Assembly (NCBI RefSeq): GCF_001421515.1 | Contig: NZ_LMKM01000007.1 | Coordinates: forward strand, 506,479 to 570,478 | DNA length: 64,000 nucleotides | Direction: 5' to 3' | From: Pedobacter sp. Leaf216 | GTDB taxonomy: Bacteria > Bacteroidota > Bacteroidia > Sphingobacteriales > Sphingobacteriaceae | Part shown: piece by piece, positions 8,099 through 17,556 of the stretch | Layout: each line of letters begins with the position of its first letter | Position numbering within the stretch: position 1 is the first letter of the stretch | Position numbers and translations under genes: made by a program | Notes under the pieces: model-generated | What the model was told of the DNA's origin: nothing | Database searches by the model: none | Seen by the model: only the letters and a program-made list of their open reading frames with translations

Positions 8099-9454
8099 TT
8101 AATATTTAAATACTTTTCCGTTTGCCATTACTTCTTGTTTGCCTTCATCAAAAACTGCTTTTGCTCCGGTTCTTACTGCGGCATTTGTCATGATATTGGC
8201 AATAGAATGCGAATAACCTGCTTCTACCGGTGCATTTGGTGTTTTACGGCTGCGTACACATTCCATCCAGTTGCGCATGTGGCCGGAGGTTAATGCATCG
8301 CCCCCCATATTTGCGCCTGTAGCGGCCTTAACTTCGGTTTTACTTAAATCAAATTCAGGTAAAAGGTTGGCTTTTAAACCCATCGCTGCTGCTTCTTGTT
8401 GCCTTAACCCACCTTTTGGTGATACTTTATTGGTAATTAAATTTAACTCACCACCGTTCGAATAATATACCTCACCTACATCGCCTACACTGTTTTGCAT
8501 CCGGGAGGTAAAGGTAACCTGAAAACCATCTGTGGTATCGGGCTGACCGTAATCAAACACGGCAACCATCGAATCCCAATTTCTGCGACCATCTTTCCAG
8601 GTGTAAATGCCTCCGTTTGCTACTACACTCCGTGGGTGTTTTAAATTGGTAAACCAATGAACAGTATCAATCTGGTGCGACATCCACTGGCCTGGCATGC
8701 CTGATGAATAAGGCCAGAACAACCTGTATTCTAAATATTTCCTTGGATCAAAAGCCTCATTGGGCCTATTGAGCAAAAAGCGTTTCCAATCAATATCTTC
8801 TTCTTTAAGTTTCGCTACCAAATCCGGTCTGCGCCACCGGCCGGGTTGGTTTACATTCCAAACTAAATCTACGGCGGTTATCGGTCCGAATTTACCATCC
8901 TGAATAAATTTTGCCGCATTGGTATAATTTTCTCCACTCCTTCTTTGCGAGCCAATTTGTACAATTTGTTTGCTTGCTTTAACTGCTTTAAATGCTGCTT
9001 TGGCATCGTCCATAGTTTCGGCAAAAGGTTTTTCCACATAAGCATCACAACTGGCTTTTACAGCTTCGATGGTATGTAAAGCATGCTGAAAATCGGCTGT
9101 ACTGATAATTACCGCATCAAGATCTTTGGTGGCATAAAGCTCGTCATTGTTGCGGCAGGCTTTAATATCGTGACCAAATTTTGCTTTTAAATGGGCAATT
9201 CCCAAATCTCTGCGGTAGTTCCACAAATCAGAAAGGCCAACAATATCAAAATTCAGCTCCTTGTTGTGGTTCAGGAAACAAGGTAAAAGCGTGTCTTTAA
9301 AACGATCAGAAAATCCAACAACACCTACACGAACCCTATCGTTTGCACCAATAATGCGCCCATAACTTTTGGCACTCATGCCCATTGTACCCGCATAGGT
9401 TGCCGCAGCAAATATTGCAGATTGTTTAATGAATTTTCTTCTGGAATTTTCCAT
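8099..9454 (-). CDS. Tat-exported Gfo/Idh/MocA family oxidoreductase
   Basis: The 451-residue protein has a twin-arginine leader (SRRKFIKQS, then an Ala-rich hydrophobic stretch), a Rossmann domain starting at RVRVGVVGFSDR, the canonical E141-K142-P143 motif and the conserved C-terminal His in GQWMSHQIDTVHWF. It is longer than the cytoplasmic members, as is usual for the exported Bacteroidota branch. It is the first gene of the three-gene minus-strand cluster, and a 19-bp palindrome lies 36 bp upstream of its ATG. The likely role is oxidation of a sugar or glycoside C3-OH, with the DUF1080 product acting on the keto-sugar. That role is inferred from family and context; the substrate is unknown. 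Confidence 0.88.
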   Translation of the reverse strand: MENSRRKFIKQSAIFAAATYAGTMGMSAKSYGRIIGANDRVRVGVVGFSDRFKDTLLPCFLNHNKELNFDIVGLSDLWNYRRDLGIAHLKAKFGHDIKACRNNDELYATKDLDAVIISTADFQHALHTIEAVKASCDAYVEKPFAETMDDAKAAFKAVKASKQIVQIGSQRRSGENYTNAAKFIQDGKFGPITAVDLVWNVNQPGRWRRPDLVAKLKEEDIDWKRFLLNRPNEAFDPRKYLEYRLFWPYSSGMPGQWMSHQIDTVHWFTNLKHPRSVVANGGIYTWKDGRRNWDSMVAVFDYGQPDTTDGFQVTFTSRMQNSVGDVGEVYYSNGGELNLITNKVSPKGGLRQQEAAAMGLKANLLPEFDLSKTEVKAATGANMGGDALTSGHMRNWMECVRSRKTPNAPVEAGYSHSIANIMTNAAVRTGAKAVFDEGKQEVMANGKVFKY

Positions 9455-9490
9455 TTGAGGATATTAGGTTAGATTATCACTTAAATAGTT

Positions 9491-9509
9491 AACGGTTTGG
9501 TAAACCGTT
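9491..9509. promoter_or_regulatory. Candidate operator before the oxidoreductase/DUF1080 cluster
   Basis: Perfect inverted repeat AACGGTTT-ggt-AAACCGTT, 36 bp upstream of the ATG at 9454. Size and position fit a repressor or activator site, for instance LacI-type, but no regulator is encoded beside it. It could also form a small hairpin in the leader. Confidence 0.5.
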
Positions 9510-9710
9510 TTAACAAAATCTAAAATATGGTTAATAAAAACAAACCTTAAGTTTTTGCAAGTAATATTTTTGAAACCTTAAATTAAAATAATGGCTAACT
9601 ATTGCAGTAACCTTAAATAAATGGCCAAGAAACCCTTTTTAAACGGATAATGCATTTCTATCGCGATAAGGAAAACGTTTGAAATAATTTATTCCTTTTC
9701 CTTAAAATAA

Positions 9711-9747
9711 CGAAAAAGCCCTTCAGAAAAATAATCTGAAAGGCTTT
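9711..9747 (-). terminator. Rho-independent terminator of valS
   Basis: Stem aaagcccttcaga (9715-9727) pairs with tctgaaaggcttt (9735-9747) with one mismatch and a 7-base loop. Read on the minus strand it follows valS and ends in a T-run (cttttt at 9715-9720). Confidence 0.8.
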
Positions 9748-9817
9748 ATAATAAGACTTGTTATCCTGACCCTAACACTCGGGACGGTATGACGGTTGCA
9801 TCGGCTGAAATTTACAA

Positions 9818-12484
9818 TTATCCTAAAACCGCCAGGCTTTCTTCAATAATTTTGATTTTCGCTTCAGCATCGGCTTTTTTATTGCGCTCATTGGCAATAA
9901 TTTCGGGTTTTGCATTTTGTACAAAACGTTCGTTGCTCAGTTTCGAATCAACCGACTTTAAAAAACCCTGTAGATAAATTAAATCAGCATTTAGGCGTTC
10001 GCGTTCTGCTTCTACATCTATACTCTCGGTTAAAGGAATAAAAAACTCATCTTTACCCGCCATAAAAGCAGTTGCGCCAACAATTTTATCATTAACAATT
10101 TCTGCTTCTGATACATTGGCCAATTTGAAAACAATGTTTAGCCATTTCTCATAATCAAGATCAGAGTTTACCTTAATATTTAAAGGCAATGCTTCTTTTG
10201 GAGAAATCTGTTTTTGATTTCTTACATTTCTAATTTCGGCAACAACAGTTTTAATTACCTCAGCATCTTTTAATAATTTCTCATCAAATGCTCCGCCTTT
10301 CGGAAATTCGGCTACAATACAGCAATCCATTTCTCCACGTTCGGCAAACAGATCATCATGCCATAATTCTTCCGTAAGGAAGGGCATATTTGGATGCAAT
10401 AATTTAATTATATTTTCGAAAAATCCTATCGTGGCTTTGTAACTCTCAGCATCTATTGGCTGTTGGTAAGCGGGTTTAACCATTTCTAAATACCAGGCAC
10501 AGAAATCATCCCAAACGAGTTTGTAAGTGATCATTAATGCTTCTGATAAGCGGTATTGTTTAAAGTTAGCCTCAATTTCTACCAATGCCTCATTAAAGCG
10601 GTTTTCGAACCACGATATGGCCTGGGTATTCGGGTTGGCTAAGTTTTCGTCAACTTCCCATCCTTTTACCAAACGGAAAGCATTCCATATTTTACTGGCG
10701 AAATTACGTCCTTGTTCACAGTAACTTTCATCAAACATTAAATCGTTACCAGCAGGCGATGACATTAGCATTCCTACACGTACTGCATCAGCACCATATT
10801 TCTCGATCAACCCAATAGGATCAGGTGAATTACCCAACGATTTAGACATTTTACGGCCTAATTTATCGCGCACAATACCTGTTAAATATACATTGGTAAA
10901 GGGCTTTTTGCCCATAAACTCATGTCCGGCCATAATCATACGTGCCACCCAGAAAAATAATATTTCGGGTGCAGTAACCAGATCGTTGGTTGGATAATAA
11001 TAATTGATGTCTTTATTTTCAGGGTTTTTAAAACCATCGAAAACAGAAATTGGCCACAACCACGACGAGAACCAGGTATCCATTACATCATCATCCTGCC
11101 TTAAAAAAGGCTCTAGCTGATGCTTAAATCCAGCTTTTTCAGTCTCTGAGCAGCTTTCATCCAAGTGTTTTTTCTTCCAGAATTCTTCTAATGCCTCATC
11201 TTTAGTTTTGGCAACCACCCAGTTTCCTTTGTCATCATACCAGGCCGGAATTCGCTGTCCCCACCACAACTGGCGACTGATGTTCCAATCCCGAACATTC
11301 TCCATCCAATGGCGGTAAGTATTCTCAAATTTATTCGGAATCAGGTTTACCTCACCATTCAGCACATCATCCAAAGCAGGCTGTGCCATTTCTTTCATCT
11401 TCACAAACCATTGCATCGAAAGTTTAGGTTCGATAGCGGCATCGGTACGTTCTGAGAAACCAACCTGAGATTTATAATCTTCTACTTTATATAAATGACC
11501 AGCTTCTTCGAGCATTTTGGCAATTTTTTTACGGGCAACAAACCTGTCTTCGCCAACTAAAATAACTGCCAGTTCATTTAAAGTTCCATCATCGTTTAAA
11601 ATATCCGTAACTGGCAAATTGTGTTTAACACCCAGTTCATAATCATTTAAATCGTGTGCTGGCGTTACTTTTAAACAGCCTGTTCCAAATTCAATATCCA
11701 CATATTCATCCTCAATAACCGGAATTTCGTGGTTAACCAGCGGAACAAAAACTTTTTTACCTTTTAAGTGCGTAAAACGTTCATCGTTCGGGTTGATACA
11801 GATTGCGGCATCTGCCATAATTGTTTCAGGACGCGTGGTGGCTATTGTTAAAAACTGATCTTCCGTTCCCGAAATCAGGTATTTAATGTAATAGAGTTTC
11901 TGGTTTACTTCCTTGCGGATTACTTCTTCATCAGAAACAGCTGTTTTACCAGCAGGATCCCAGTTAACCATACGGATACCGCGATAAATCCACCCTTTTT
12001 TATACAAATGGATAAATGAATCGATAACTGCTTCAGAAAGATCTTCTTCCATGGTGAAACGGGTACGGTCCCAATCGCAACTTGCACCCAGTTTCTTTAA
12101 CTGATCTAATATAATGCCGCCGTATTTCTCTTTCCACTCCCAGGCATACTTTAAAAATTCTTCGCGGGAAAGGTCTTTTTTATTGATCCCTTTTTCCTTT
12201 AACATTGCCACTACTTTTGCTTCGGTAGCAATAGAGGCATGATCGGTACCAGGTACCCAGCAAGCATTTTTACCTTGCATACGGGCCTTACGGATTAACA
12301 CATCCTGAATGGTATTGTTTAGCATGTGCCCCATGTGCAGTACTCCCGTAACATTGGGCGGCGGAATTACAATGGTGTAAGGCTCGCGCTCATCGGGTTC
12401 GGAGTGAAAAAATTTCTTTGATAGCCAATAGCTATACCATTTATCTTCTGTTTCTGCAGGATTGTACTTGGTGGATATGCTCAT
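9818..12484 (-). CDS. valS: Valine--tRNA ligase
   Basis: An 888-residue class I aminoacyl-tRNA synthetase of normal length. It charges tRNA-Val with valine and edits mischarged threonine. The HIGH motif is H50-M-G-H53 inside PPPNVTGVLHMGHML, the editing domain carries ATTRPETIMADAA (about 215-227), and KMSKS is at 545-549. The C-terminus (about 825-888) is the Val-specific coiled-coil arm. ATG at 12484 is supported by a good promoter at 12502-12532 and there is a terminator after the gene. It appears monocistronic. Confidence 0.97.
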   Translation of the reverse strand: MSISTKYNPAETEDKWYSYWLSKKFFHSEPDEREPYTIVIPPPNVTGVLHMGHMLNNTIQDVLIRKARMQGKNACWVPGTDHASIATEAKVVAMLKEKGINKKDLSREEFLKYAWEWKEKYGGIILDQLKKLGASCDWDRTRFTMEEDLSEAVIDSFIHLYKKGWIYRGIRMVNWDPAGKTAVSDEEVIRKEVNQKLYYIKYLISGTEDQFLTIATTRPETIMADAAICINPNDERFTHLKGKKVFVPLVNHEIPVIEDEYVDIEFGTGCLKVTPAHDLNDYELGVKHNLPVTDILNDDGTLNELAVILVGEDRFVARKKIAKMLEEAGHLYKVEDYKSQVGFSERTDAAIEPKLSMQWFVKMKEMAQPALDDVLNGEVNLIPNKFENTYRHWMENVRDWNISRQLWWGQRIPAWYDDKGNWVVAKTKDEALEEFWKKKHLDESCSETEKAGFKHQLEPFLRQDDDVMDTWFSSWLWPISVFDGFKNPENKDINYYYPTNDLVTAPEILFFWVARMIMAGHEFMGKKPFTNVYLTGIVRDKLGRKMSKSLGNSPDPIGLIEKYGADAVRVGMLMSSPAGNDLMFDESYCEQGRNFASKIWNAFRLVKGWEVDENLANPNTQAISWFENRFNEALVEIEANFKQYRLSEALMITYKLVWDDFCAWYLEMVKPAYQQPIDAESYKATIGFFENIIKLLHPNMPFLTEELWHDDLFAERGEMDCCIVAEFPKGGAFDEKLLKDAEVIKTVVAEIRNVRNQKQISPKEALPLNIKVNSDLDYEKWLNIVFKLANVSEAEIVNDKIVGATAFMAGKDEFFIPLTESIDVEAERERLNADLIYLQGFLKSVDSKLSNERFVQNAKPEIIANERNKKADAEAKIKIIEESLAVLG

Positions 12485-12501
12485 GAATGATATTAAAAGC
12501 T

Positions 12502-12532
12502 CAAAAATAGCTATTTAAGCTGAAAGACCAAA
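12502..12532 (-). promoter_or_regulatory. valS promoter
   Basis: On the minus strand: TTTG (12529-12532), 19-bp spacer, TATTTTTG (12502-12509). This is an exact match to the Bacteroidota TTTG-N19-TAnnTTTG form, and the -7 box lies 17 bases before the ATG. Confidence 0.7.
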
Positions 12533-12790
12533 GGAGCATAAGCCAAATGGCATACTTATGGGTTTAAATTTTCTTTTCTTTTAAAAAGGTGGTTGCACCA
12601 TGAAATAGGAAAGCATGAGATTTGAGTATAGCTTCAAATTGGTATTAATTACGATTAATTGTTACTGAATGGACAGGTTTTTAGCTTTGTTTATCTTCTT
12701 ATTTTTGGCATACCTCACTCACAATTAATAAATTAAGTTTTAAGTACATTCTTAATTACCTTAACTTCTTAATGGCAATAGTTTAAGGTA
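12533..12790. other. Intergenic region upstream of valS
   Basis: AT-rich, no firm gene. A 19-codon hydrophobic frame at 12669-12728 on the plus strand is too short to support as a gene. Confidence 0.4.
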
Positions 12791-14779
12791 TTAAAACTTC
12801 ATTTTCTGAATCCTAACTGCATTTAAAATGGCCAGAAGTGCAACACCAACATCGGCAAAAACGGCTTCCCACATGGTGGCAATACCGCCTGCACCTAAAA
12901 TTAACACCAATGCTTTTACTGCAAATGCCAATACAATATTCTGGATTACCACATTCTTAGTTGCCTTACCAATTTTAATCGCTGTTACAATTTTAGAAGG
13001 TTGATCCGTCTGAATAACAACATCTGCTGTTTCAATTGCGGCATCGCTGCCCATTGCACCCATCGCAATACCTATATCGCTAATGGCCAAAACCGGGGTA
13101 TCGTTTATCCCATCGCCAACAAAGGCAACTACTTTGGTTTTATCCTTTTTAATTTCTTCAAGTTTCGCCACCTTATCCTCTGGTAATAAATCACCATAGT
13201 AAGCATCAATACCTAAGCCGGTTGCAACTTTTTTAACAATCGATGTTTTATCTCCACTCAGCATTACCACCTGTTTTATTCCAATTTCATGGAGCTGTTT
13301 AACGGCTTCGCCAGCATCTTCTTTTATCTCATCGGCAATGAGCACATAACCTGCGTATTTCTGATCAACAGCTACAACCACAATACTTTCTTCAATTGCT
13401 GCAATGCGGGTATCAAATTCAATATTAAATTTTTCTAAAAGTTTTACATTACCAGCTAAAACCTCTTTACCATTTACCACTCCCTTTAAGCCCATCCCTG
13501 CAATTTCCGCTATATTTTCTGCCGGATGGATTTCCTGATTACCCACATAGGCTACAATCGATTTGGCTATGGGATGCGTTGATTTTGCTTCTACAGCGGT
13601 TAATAAGTTCAAAAGTTCCTTTTCATCGATTACACTTTCTACTTTCTGAACATTAAAAACGCCTTTTGTTAAAGTTCCGGTTTTGTCCATCACTACCGTA
13701 TTCAGTTTGGTAATCAGATCAAGAAAATTAGAACCTTTAAAAAGAATTCCGTTTGAGGATGCAGCACCAATTCCGCCAAAATAACCGAGTGGGATGGAAA
13801 TAACCAATGCACAAGGACAGGATATCACCAGGAAAACAAGCGAACGGTATAACCAGGTTTGAAAATGATAATCGCTCCCTAAAACCAACATCGGAATGGT
13901 AACGAGTGCTAAAGCCAAAAAGAAAACAATTGGCGTATATACTTTAGCAAACTTGCGTATAAAAAGCTCAGTTTTAGCTTTACGTGTAGTGGCATTTTGT
14001 ACCATTTCGAGTATCCGCGACAGTGCACTATCGGCAAAAGCCTTGCTTACCTGTACTTCTATTACTTTATCTAAATTAAGCATACCAGCTAAAATCGGCT
14101 CACCCTTATTAATTGTACGGGGTTTGCTTTCTCCGGTAAGTGCAGCGGTATTAAAACTGCTTTTATCACTCATCAATGCTCCATCCAACGGAATTTTCTC
14201 ACCGGCTTTAATTTGTATCGTTTCGCCAATGGCTACTTTTTCGGGGTTAACATCCTCATATTTTCCATTGCGTAAAACGTGCGCTACATCGGCACGTACA
14301 TCAAGCAAAGCTTTAATATTTCTTTTAGCCCTGTTTACCGCTGCCATTTGAAACAGTTCGCCAATGGTATAAAAAAGCATCACGGTTACACCTTCAGGAT
14401 ACTGACCAATGCCAAAGGCCCCTATTGTAGCAATTGACATCAGTGAAAATTCGGTAAAAAAATCTTTGGCTTTAAAAGTCTCCCAAACCTCGCGTAAAAC
14501 CGGAATACCAACAGGCAGATAAGCTACAATATACCAATAAGGCCTTATGGTTTGAAAGGCAGGAACTTTAAAAATATTATCGAAAGCAATTCCGATCAAT
14601 AACATAACCAGGGTTACAAGGGCCGGTAAGTAAGTTTTAAACGCCGATGGATCGCCTCCATGATCGTGGTCGTGCTCATCACCTTCTTCGTGATCGTGAA
14701 CATGTTGGTGGTTATCTTTTGGTGCCGGATGTACTTTGGTGCTGCAACAGCTATCTTCTTTATCGTGGGTATGGCTCAT
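12791..14779 (-). CDS. Heavy-metal P-type ATPase, Zn/Cd/Pb type
   Basis: The 662-residue P1B ATPase exports soft divalent metals across the inner membrane. Seen in order: a His/Asp-rich N-terminus (HDHEEGDEHDHDH, about 28-40) with Cys11-Cys12 instead of a ferredoxin-like HMA domain; the actuator motif TGES at 215-218; the ion-site CPC at 321-323; the phosphorylation site D365-KTGT; the hinge motif GDGIND; and the last helix with a Lys (VKALVLILG) and an Asp (FADVG). The Lys/Asp pair and CPC match the Zn/Cd class rather than the Cu class. The His-rich tail probably binds metal. No metal regulator is adjacent, so control is unknown. Confidence 0.92.
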   Translation of the reverse strand: MSHTHDKEDSCCSTKVHPAPKDNHQHVHDHEEGDEHDHDHGGDPSAFKTYLPALVTLVMLLIGIAFDNIFKVPAFQTIRPYWYIVAYLPVGIPVLREVWETFKAKDFFTEFSLMSIATIGAFGIGQYPEGVTVMLFYTIGELFQMAAVNRAKRNIKALLDVRADVAHVLRNGKYEDVNPEKVAIGETIQIKAGEKIPLDGALMSDKSSFNTAALTGESKPRTINKGEPILAGMLNLDKVIEVQVSKAFADSALSRILEMVQNATTRKAKTELFIRKFAKVYTPIVFFLALALVTIPMLVLGSDYHFQTWLYRSLVFLVISCPCALVISIPLGYFGGIGAASSNGILFKGSNFLDLITKLNTVVMDKTGTLTKGVFNVQKVESVIDEKELLNLLTAVEAKSTHPIAKSIVAYVGNQEIHPAENIAEIAGMGLKGVVNGKEVLAGNVKLLEKFNIEFDTRIAAIEESIVVVAVDQKYAGYVLIADEIKEDAGEAVKQLHEIGIKQVVMLSGDKTSIVKKVATGLGIDAYYGDLLPEDKVAKLEEIKKDKTKVVAFVGDGINDTPVLAISDIGIAMGAMGSDAAIETADVVIQTDQPSKIVTAIKIGKATKNVVIQNIVLAFAVKALVLILGAGGIATMWEAVFADVGVALLAILNAVRIQKMKF

Positions 14780-15140
14780 TATATATTGTATACAAATACA
14801 TTAGTTTTTATTTACCGCTAAACCTTGCGGGTTTCATAACCTGTGGGGTTTTGGATAAGTATTTCAAATTTATGGAAAATAAAATGCTTTATGCTGAATC
14901 ATTCTTGATAGCAATAATTTTTACAAGCACACAATAAATTTTGTTAAAAAATGTTAATAGTGTATAAAAGATTTAAAATTATGAAATCTATTAAAATCCA
15001 ATTTTCAGCATCCGAACTTATCAGACGTTTGGGTTTAGCAAAAATTTACTACTGGTTTAACAAGTAATATTATTAGTATATTGTTTCAGTATTAATTTGT
15101 ATTTCATAAATTTCGCTTCAAATACTAACTTATTAAGCGA
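14780..15140. other. AT-rich divergent intergenic region
   Basis: It separates the divergent P-ATPase and M13 peptidase genes. A near-consensus -7 box for the ATPase (TGTATTTG, minus strand, 14793-14800) and a weak one for the peptidase (TAAATTTC, about 15108) can be seen, as well as a 28-codon frame listed separately. Confidence 0.45.
14981..15067 (+). CDS. Possible 28-residue small protein
   Basis: ATG to TAA, 28 codons; the product starts MKSIKIQFSASELIRRLGLA and ends KIYYWFNK, a basic and aromatic-rich peptide. It lies between divergent genes on the same strand as the M13 peptidase, ending 73 bp before it, so it could be a leader peptide or chance. I do not recognise it. Confidence 0.2.
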   Translation: MKSIKIQFSASELIRRLGLAKIYYWFNK

Positions 15141-17174
15141 ATGAAATACCAAAATTTGAAAAGATATTTTGCGGCACTGGGTATTATTGCTGCTGGCTTT
15201 TCTGCAAATGCACAAACCAAAAAGTTTATCGACCCTGCCAACATGGATCTTTCCGTTAAACCAGGCGACGATTTTTATACCTACGCAAGTGGTTCTTGGG
15301 TAAAAAACAATCCTGTTCCCGCTAAAGAAACACGCTGGGGTTCATTTAACGAACTGCGTGATTTTAACATTAACGCAGTAAAATCTTTAGTAGAAGATGC
15401 AGCCACAGATAAAGCTGCTCCGGCAGGCTCGGTAAAACGCAGAGTAGGCGATTTTTATACCGCTGCAATGGACAGCGCAACAATTGAAAAGCTAGGTTAC
15501 ACACCCATAAAATCAGATTTAGAAAAAGTTAAGCAAATTAAAAATGTTCAGGGCGTTTTAGATCAGGTAGCGTATATGCGTACCAACGGCCTTGGTGGTG
15601 GCATGTTTGGTTTGGGTGTTGGCCAAGACCGCAAAAACGTAAATAAATATATGGTAAACATTGGGCAAGGTGGCACTACCCTGCCCGACCGTGATTATTA
15701 CCTGAAAGATGATGCCCGCAGCGTAAAAATACGCGAGGCGTACAATACTTACATGGTTACCTTATTTACGCTAACCGGAAGTACTGCCGAAGAAGCAAAA
15801 CAAAAAGCTGCAACTGTTTATAAGATTGAAAAGCAATTTGCAGAGGCGCAAATGAGCCGTTTAGAAATGCGCGATCCTTACGCTACTTACAACAAAATTA
15901 CTGTTGCCGAACTGAACAAAAAGACTCCTGATATTAACTGGACAACCTATCTGCCTAAATTCAAAATCAAAAATCAGGATACCGTTCTGGTTTCTTCGCC
16001 TAAGTTTATGGCAAGTTTGGATGGAATGCTAAAATCGGTTCCTGTAGAAGATTGGAAAACCTATTTAGAATGGAACATATTAAAAGGTTCTGCCTCAAGC
16101 TTAAGTTCTCCGTTTGTTAAGGCAAGTTTCGCTTTTACACAGGCACAAACCGGGCAAAAAGTACAAACACCACGCTGGCAGCGCATGTCATCCTTAACAG
16201 ATGGTACCATAGGCGAATTGCTTGGTCAGCTTTATGTAGCCAAGTATTTTAAGCCTGAAGCAAAAGAACGCATGAACCAGATGATTGTAAACTTACGCAA
16301 AGCGTTCGAAATCAGAATCAATGGTTTAGAATGGATGAGTGCTGAAACCAAACAAAAAGCACTGGCTAAACTACACGCATTTACACCAAAGGTTGGTTAT
16401 CCTGAAAAATGGAAAAACTATGATGGTTTAACAATTAATAAAGGTACTTATTTCCAGAATTTACGTAATGCAAGTGTTTGGGGATATAATGAAATGGTTG
16501 ATCAATTGGGTAAACCGGTTGACCGTAAGCGTTTTGGCATGACGCCACCAACAGTTAATGCTTATTACAGCCCAACTTTAAACGAAATTGTTTTCCCTGC
16601 CGGAATTTTACAATTCCCTTTCTTTGATCCAAATGCAGATGATGCCGTTAATTACGGCGGAATTGGTGCGGTAATCGGCCATGAAATGAGCCATGGTTTT
16701 GATGATAGCGGCAGTCAGTACGATGCTGCAGGAAATTTAAAAAACTGGTGGACAGCTGAGGATAAAGCTAAATTTGACGCTAAAACCAAGGCATTAGGTG
16801 AGCAATTTGATGGTTATACTGTACTAGATACTGTTCATGTAATTGGTAAATTAACCATGGGTGAAAACATTGGCGATTTAGGTGGTTTAAATGCAGCTTA
16901 TACTGCTTTTAAAATGACAAAACAAGGCCAGAGTAACGAAAAGATAGATGGTTTTACTCCAGATCAACGTTTCTTTTTAGCCTGGGCACAAGTTTGGAGA
17001 GGCAACATTTTACCAGAAAGCGCGGCACAGTTAATTAAAACCGATCCGCATTCTCCAGGTCCGTACCGTACCATTGGCGCGCCTGTAAATATGGATGCCT
17101 GGTACAATGCCTTTGATGTTAAACCTGGCGATAAATTGTACAAAAAACCTGAAGATAGGATTAGAATGTGGTAA
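15141..17174 (+). CDS. M13 family zinc metallopeptidase (neprilysin/PepO-like)
   Basis: The 677-residue exported protein (signal peptide 1-24, ending ANAQ) cleaves oligopeptides in the periplasm. The N-terminal M13 domain has DDFYTYASGSWVKNNPVP (about 43-60); the catalytic domain has NAYYSP (substrate binding), H514-E-M-S-H518 with Glu515 as general base, and E575-N-I-G-D579 providing the third zinc ligand. The C-terminus PEDRIRMW matches the CRVW-type family ending. Full length for the family. Monocistronic, with a terminator at 17257-17294. Confidence 0.95.
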   Translation: MKYQNLKRYFAALGIIAAGFSANAQTKKFIDPANMDLSVKPGDDFYTYASGSWVKNNPVPAKETRWGSFNELRDFNINAVKSLVEDAATDKAAPAGSVKRRVGDFYTAAMDSATIEKLGYTPIKSDLEKVKQIKNVQGVLDQVAYMRTNGLGGGMFGLGVGQDRKNVNKYMVNIGQGGTTLPDRDYYLKDDARSVKIREAYNTYMVTLFTLTGSTAEEAKQKAATVYKIEKQFAEAQMSRLEMRDPYATYNKITVAELNKKTPDINWTTYLPKFKIKNQDTVLVSSPKFMASLDGMLKSVPVEDWKTYLEWNILKGSASSLSSPFVKASFAFTQAQTGQKVQTPRWQRMSSLTDGTIGELLGQLYVAKYFKPEAKERMNQMIVNLRKAFEIRINGLEWMSAETKQKALAKLHAFTPKVGYPEKWKNYDGLTINKGTYFQNLRNASVWGYNEMVDQLGKPVDRKRFGMTPPTVNAYYSPTLNEIVFPAGILQFPFFDPNADDAVNYGGIGAVIGHEMSHGFDDSGSQYDAAGNLKNWWTAEDKAKFDAKTKALGEQFDGYTVLDTVHVIGKLTMGENIGDLGGLNAAYTAFKMTKQGQSNEKIDGFTPDQRFFLAWAQVWRGNILPESAAQLIKTDPHSPGPYRTIGAPVNMDAWYNAFDVKPGDKLYKKPEDRIRMW

Positions 17175-17256
17175 TTTAAGGCGAAAGCTTGGAAGGTTAA
17201 GGGCTAAAAGCTTTTTCATTTCACAGGCTAGCTTAAACTTAATAGTATCCCTATAT

Positions 17257-17294
17257 TACAAACGCTCCGGATTATTCGGGGCGTTTTGTTTTTC
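17257..17294 (+). terminator. Terminator after the M13 peptidase gene
   Basis: Hairpin caaacgctccg / cggggcgttttg (about 17259-17288) with the T-rich tail gtttttc; it lies 83 bp after the stop codon. Confidence 0.75.
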
Positions 17295-17527
17295 CTGGTG
17301 TAAAATAATACCCTTGTACATTTTGGCTGCAATGATTAATTCCTTTTAGCTGGTTAGTTAATTTCCGATTGGTATCTAACAAATTATACCATGACAACAT
17401 CTGACTGTAAGATTATTCATGCGACCTTGATTCATGTTTTCACGAATCAACAATTACCCCATGCTCAATATTCCTTCTGAACAATCAAAAATATTCAACT
17501 CCTTTCGGCAATTCTTAATTATCATCC

Positions 17528-17535
17528 TATCTTTG
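17528..17535 (+). promoter_or_regulatory. -7 box that fixes the start of the DUF2625 gene
   Basis: TATCTTTG fits TAnnTTTG and lies 21 bases before the ATG at 17557. Upstream in-frame ATGs at 17434 and 17461 would then not be transcribed from this promoter. Confidence 0.5.
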
Positions 17536-17556
17536 AAAAAACATAATCACCTTTTC

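Larger units (their letters stand above)
9455..9817. other. Intergenic region between valS and the oxidoreductase cluster
   Basis: It holds the upstream region of the 9454 gene with the palindrome at 9491-9509 and the valS terminator at 9715-9747. The remainder is AT-rich and shows no gene. Confidence 0.6.

Noticed and set aside
12669-12728. 19-codon hydrophobic frame upstream of valS
   Set aside because: Too short to separate from chance, with no promoter at a proper distance.
17434-17556. N-terminal extension of the DUF2625 protein
   Set aside because: It crosses the likely -7 box and hides a clean signal peptide that starts at 17557.
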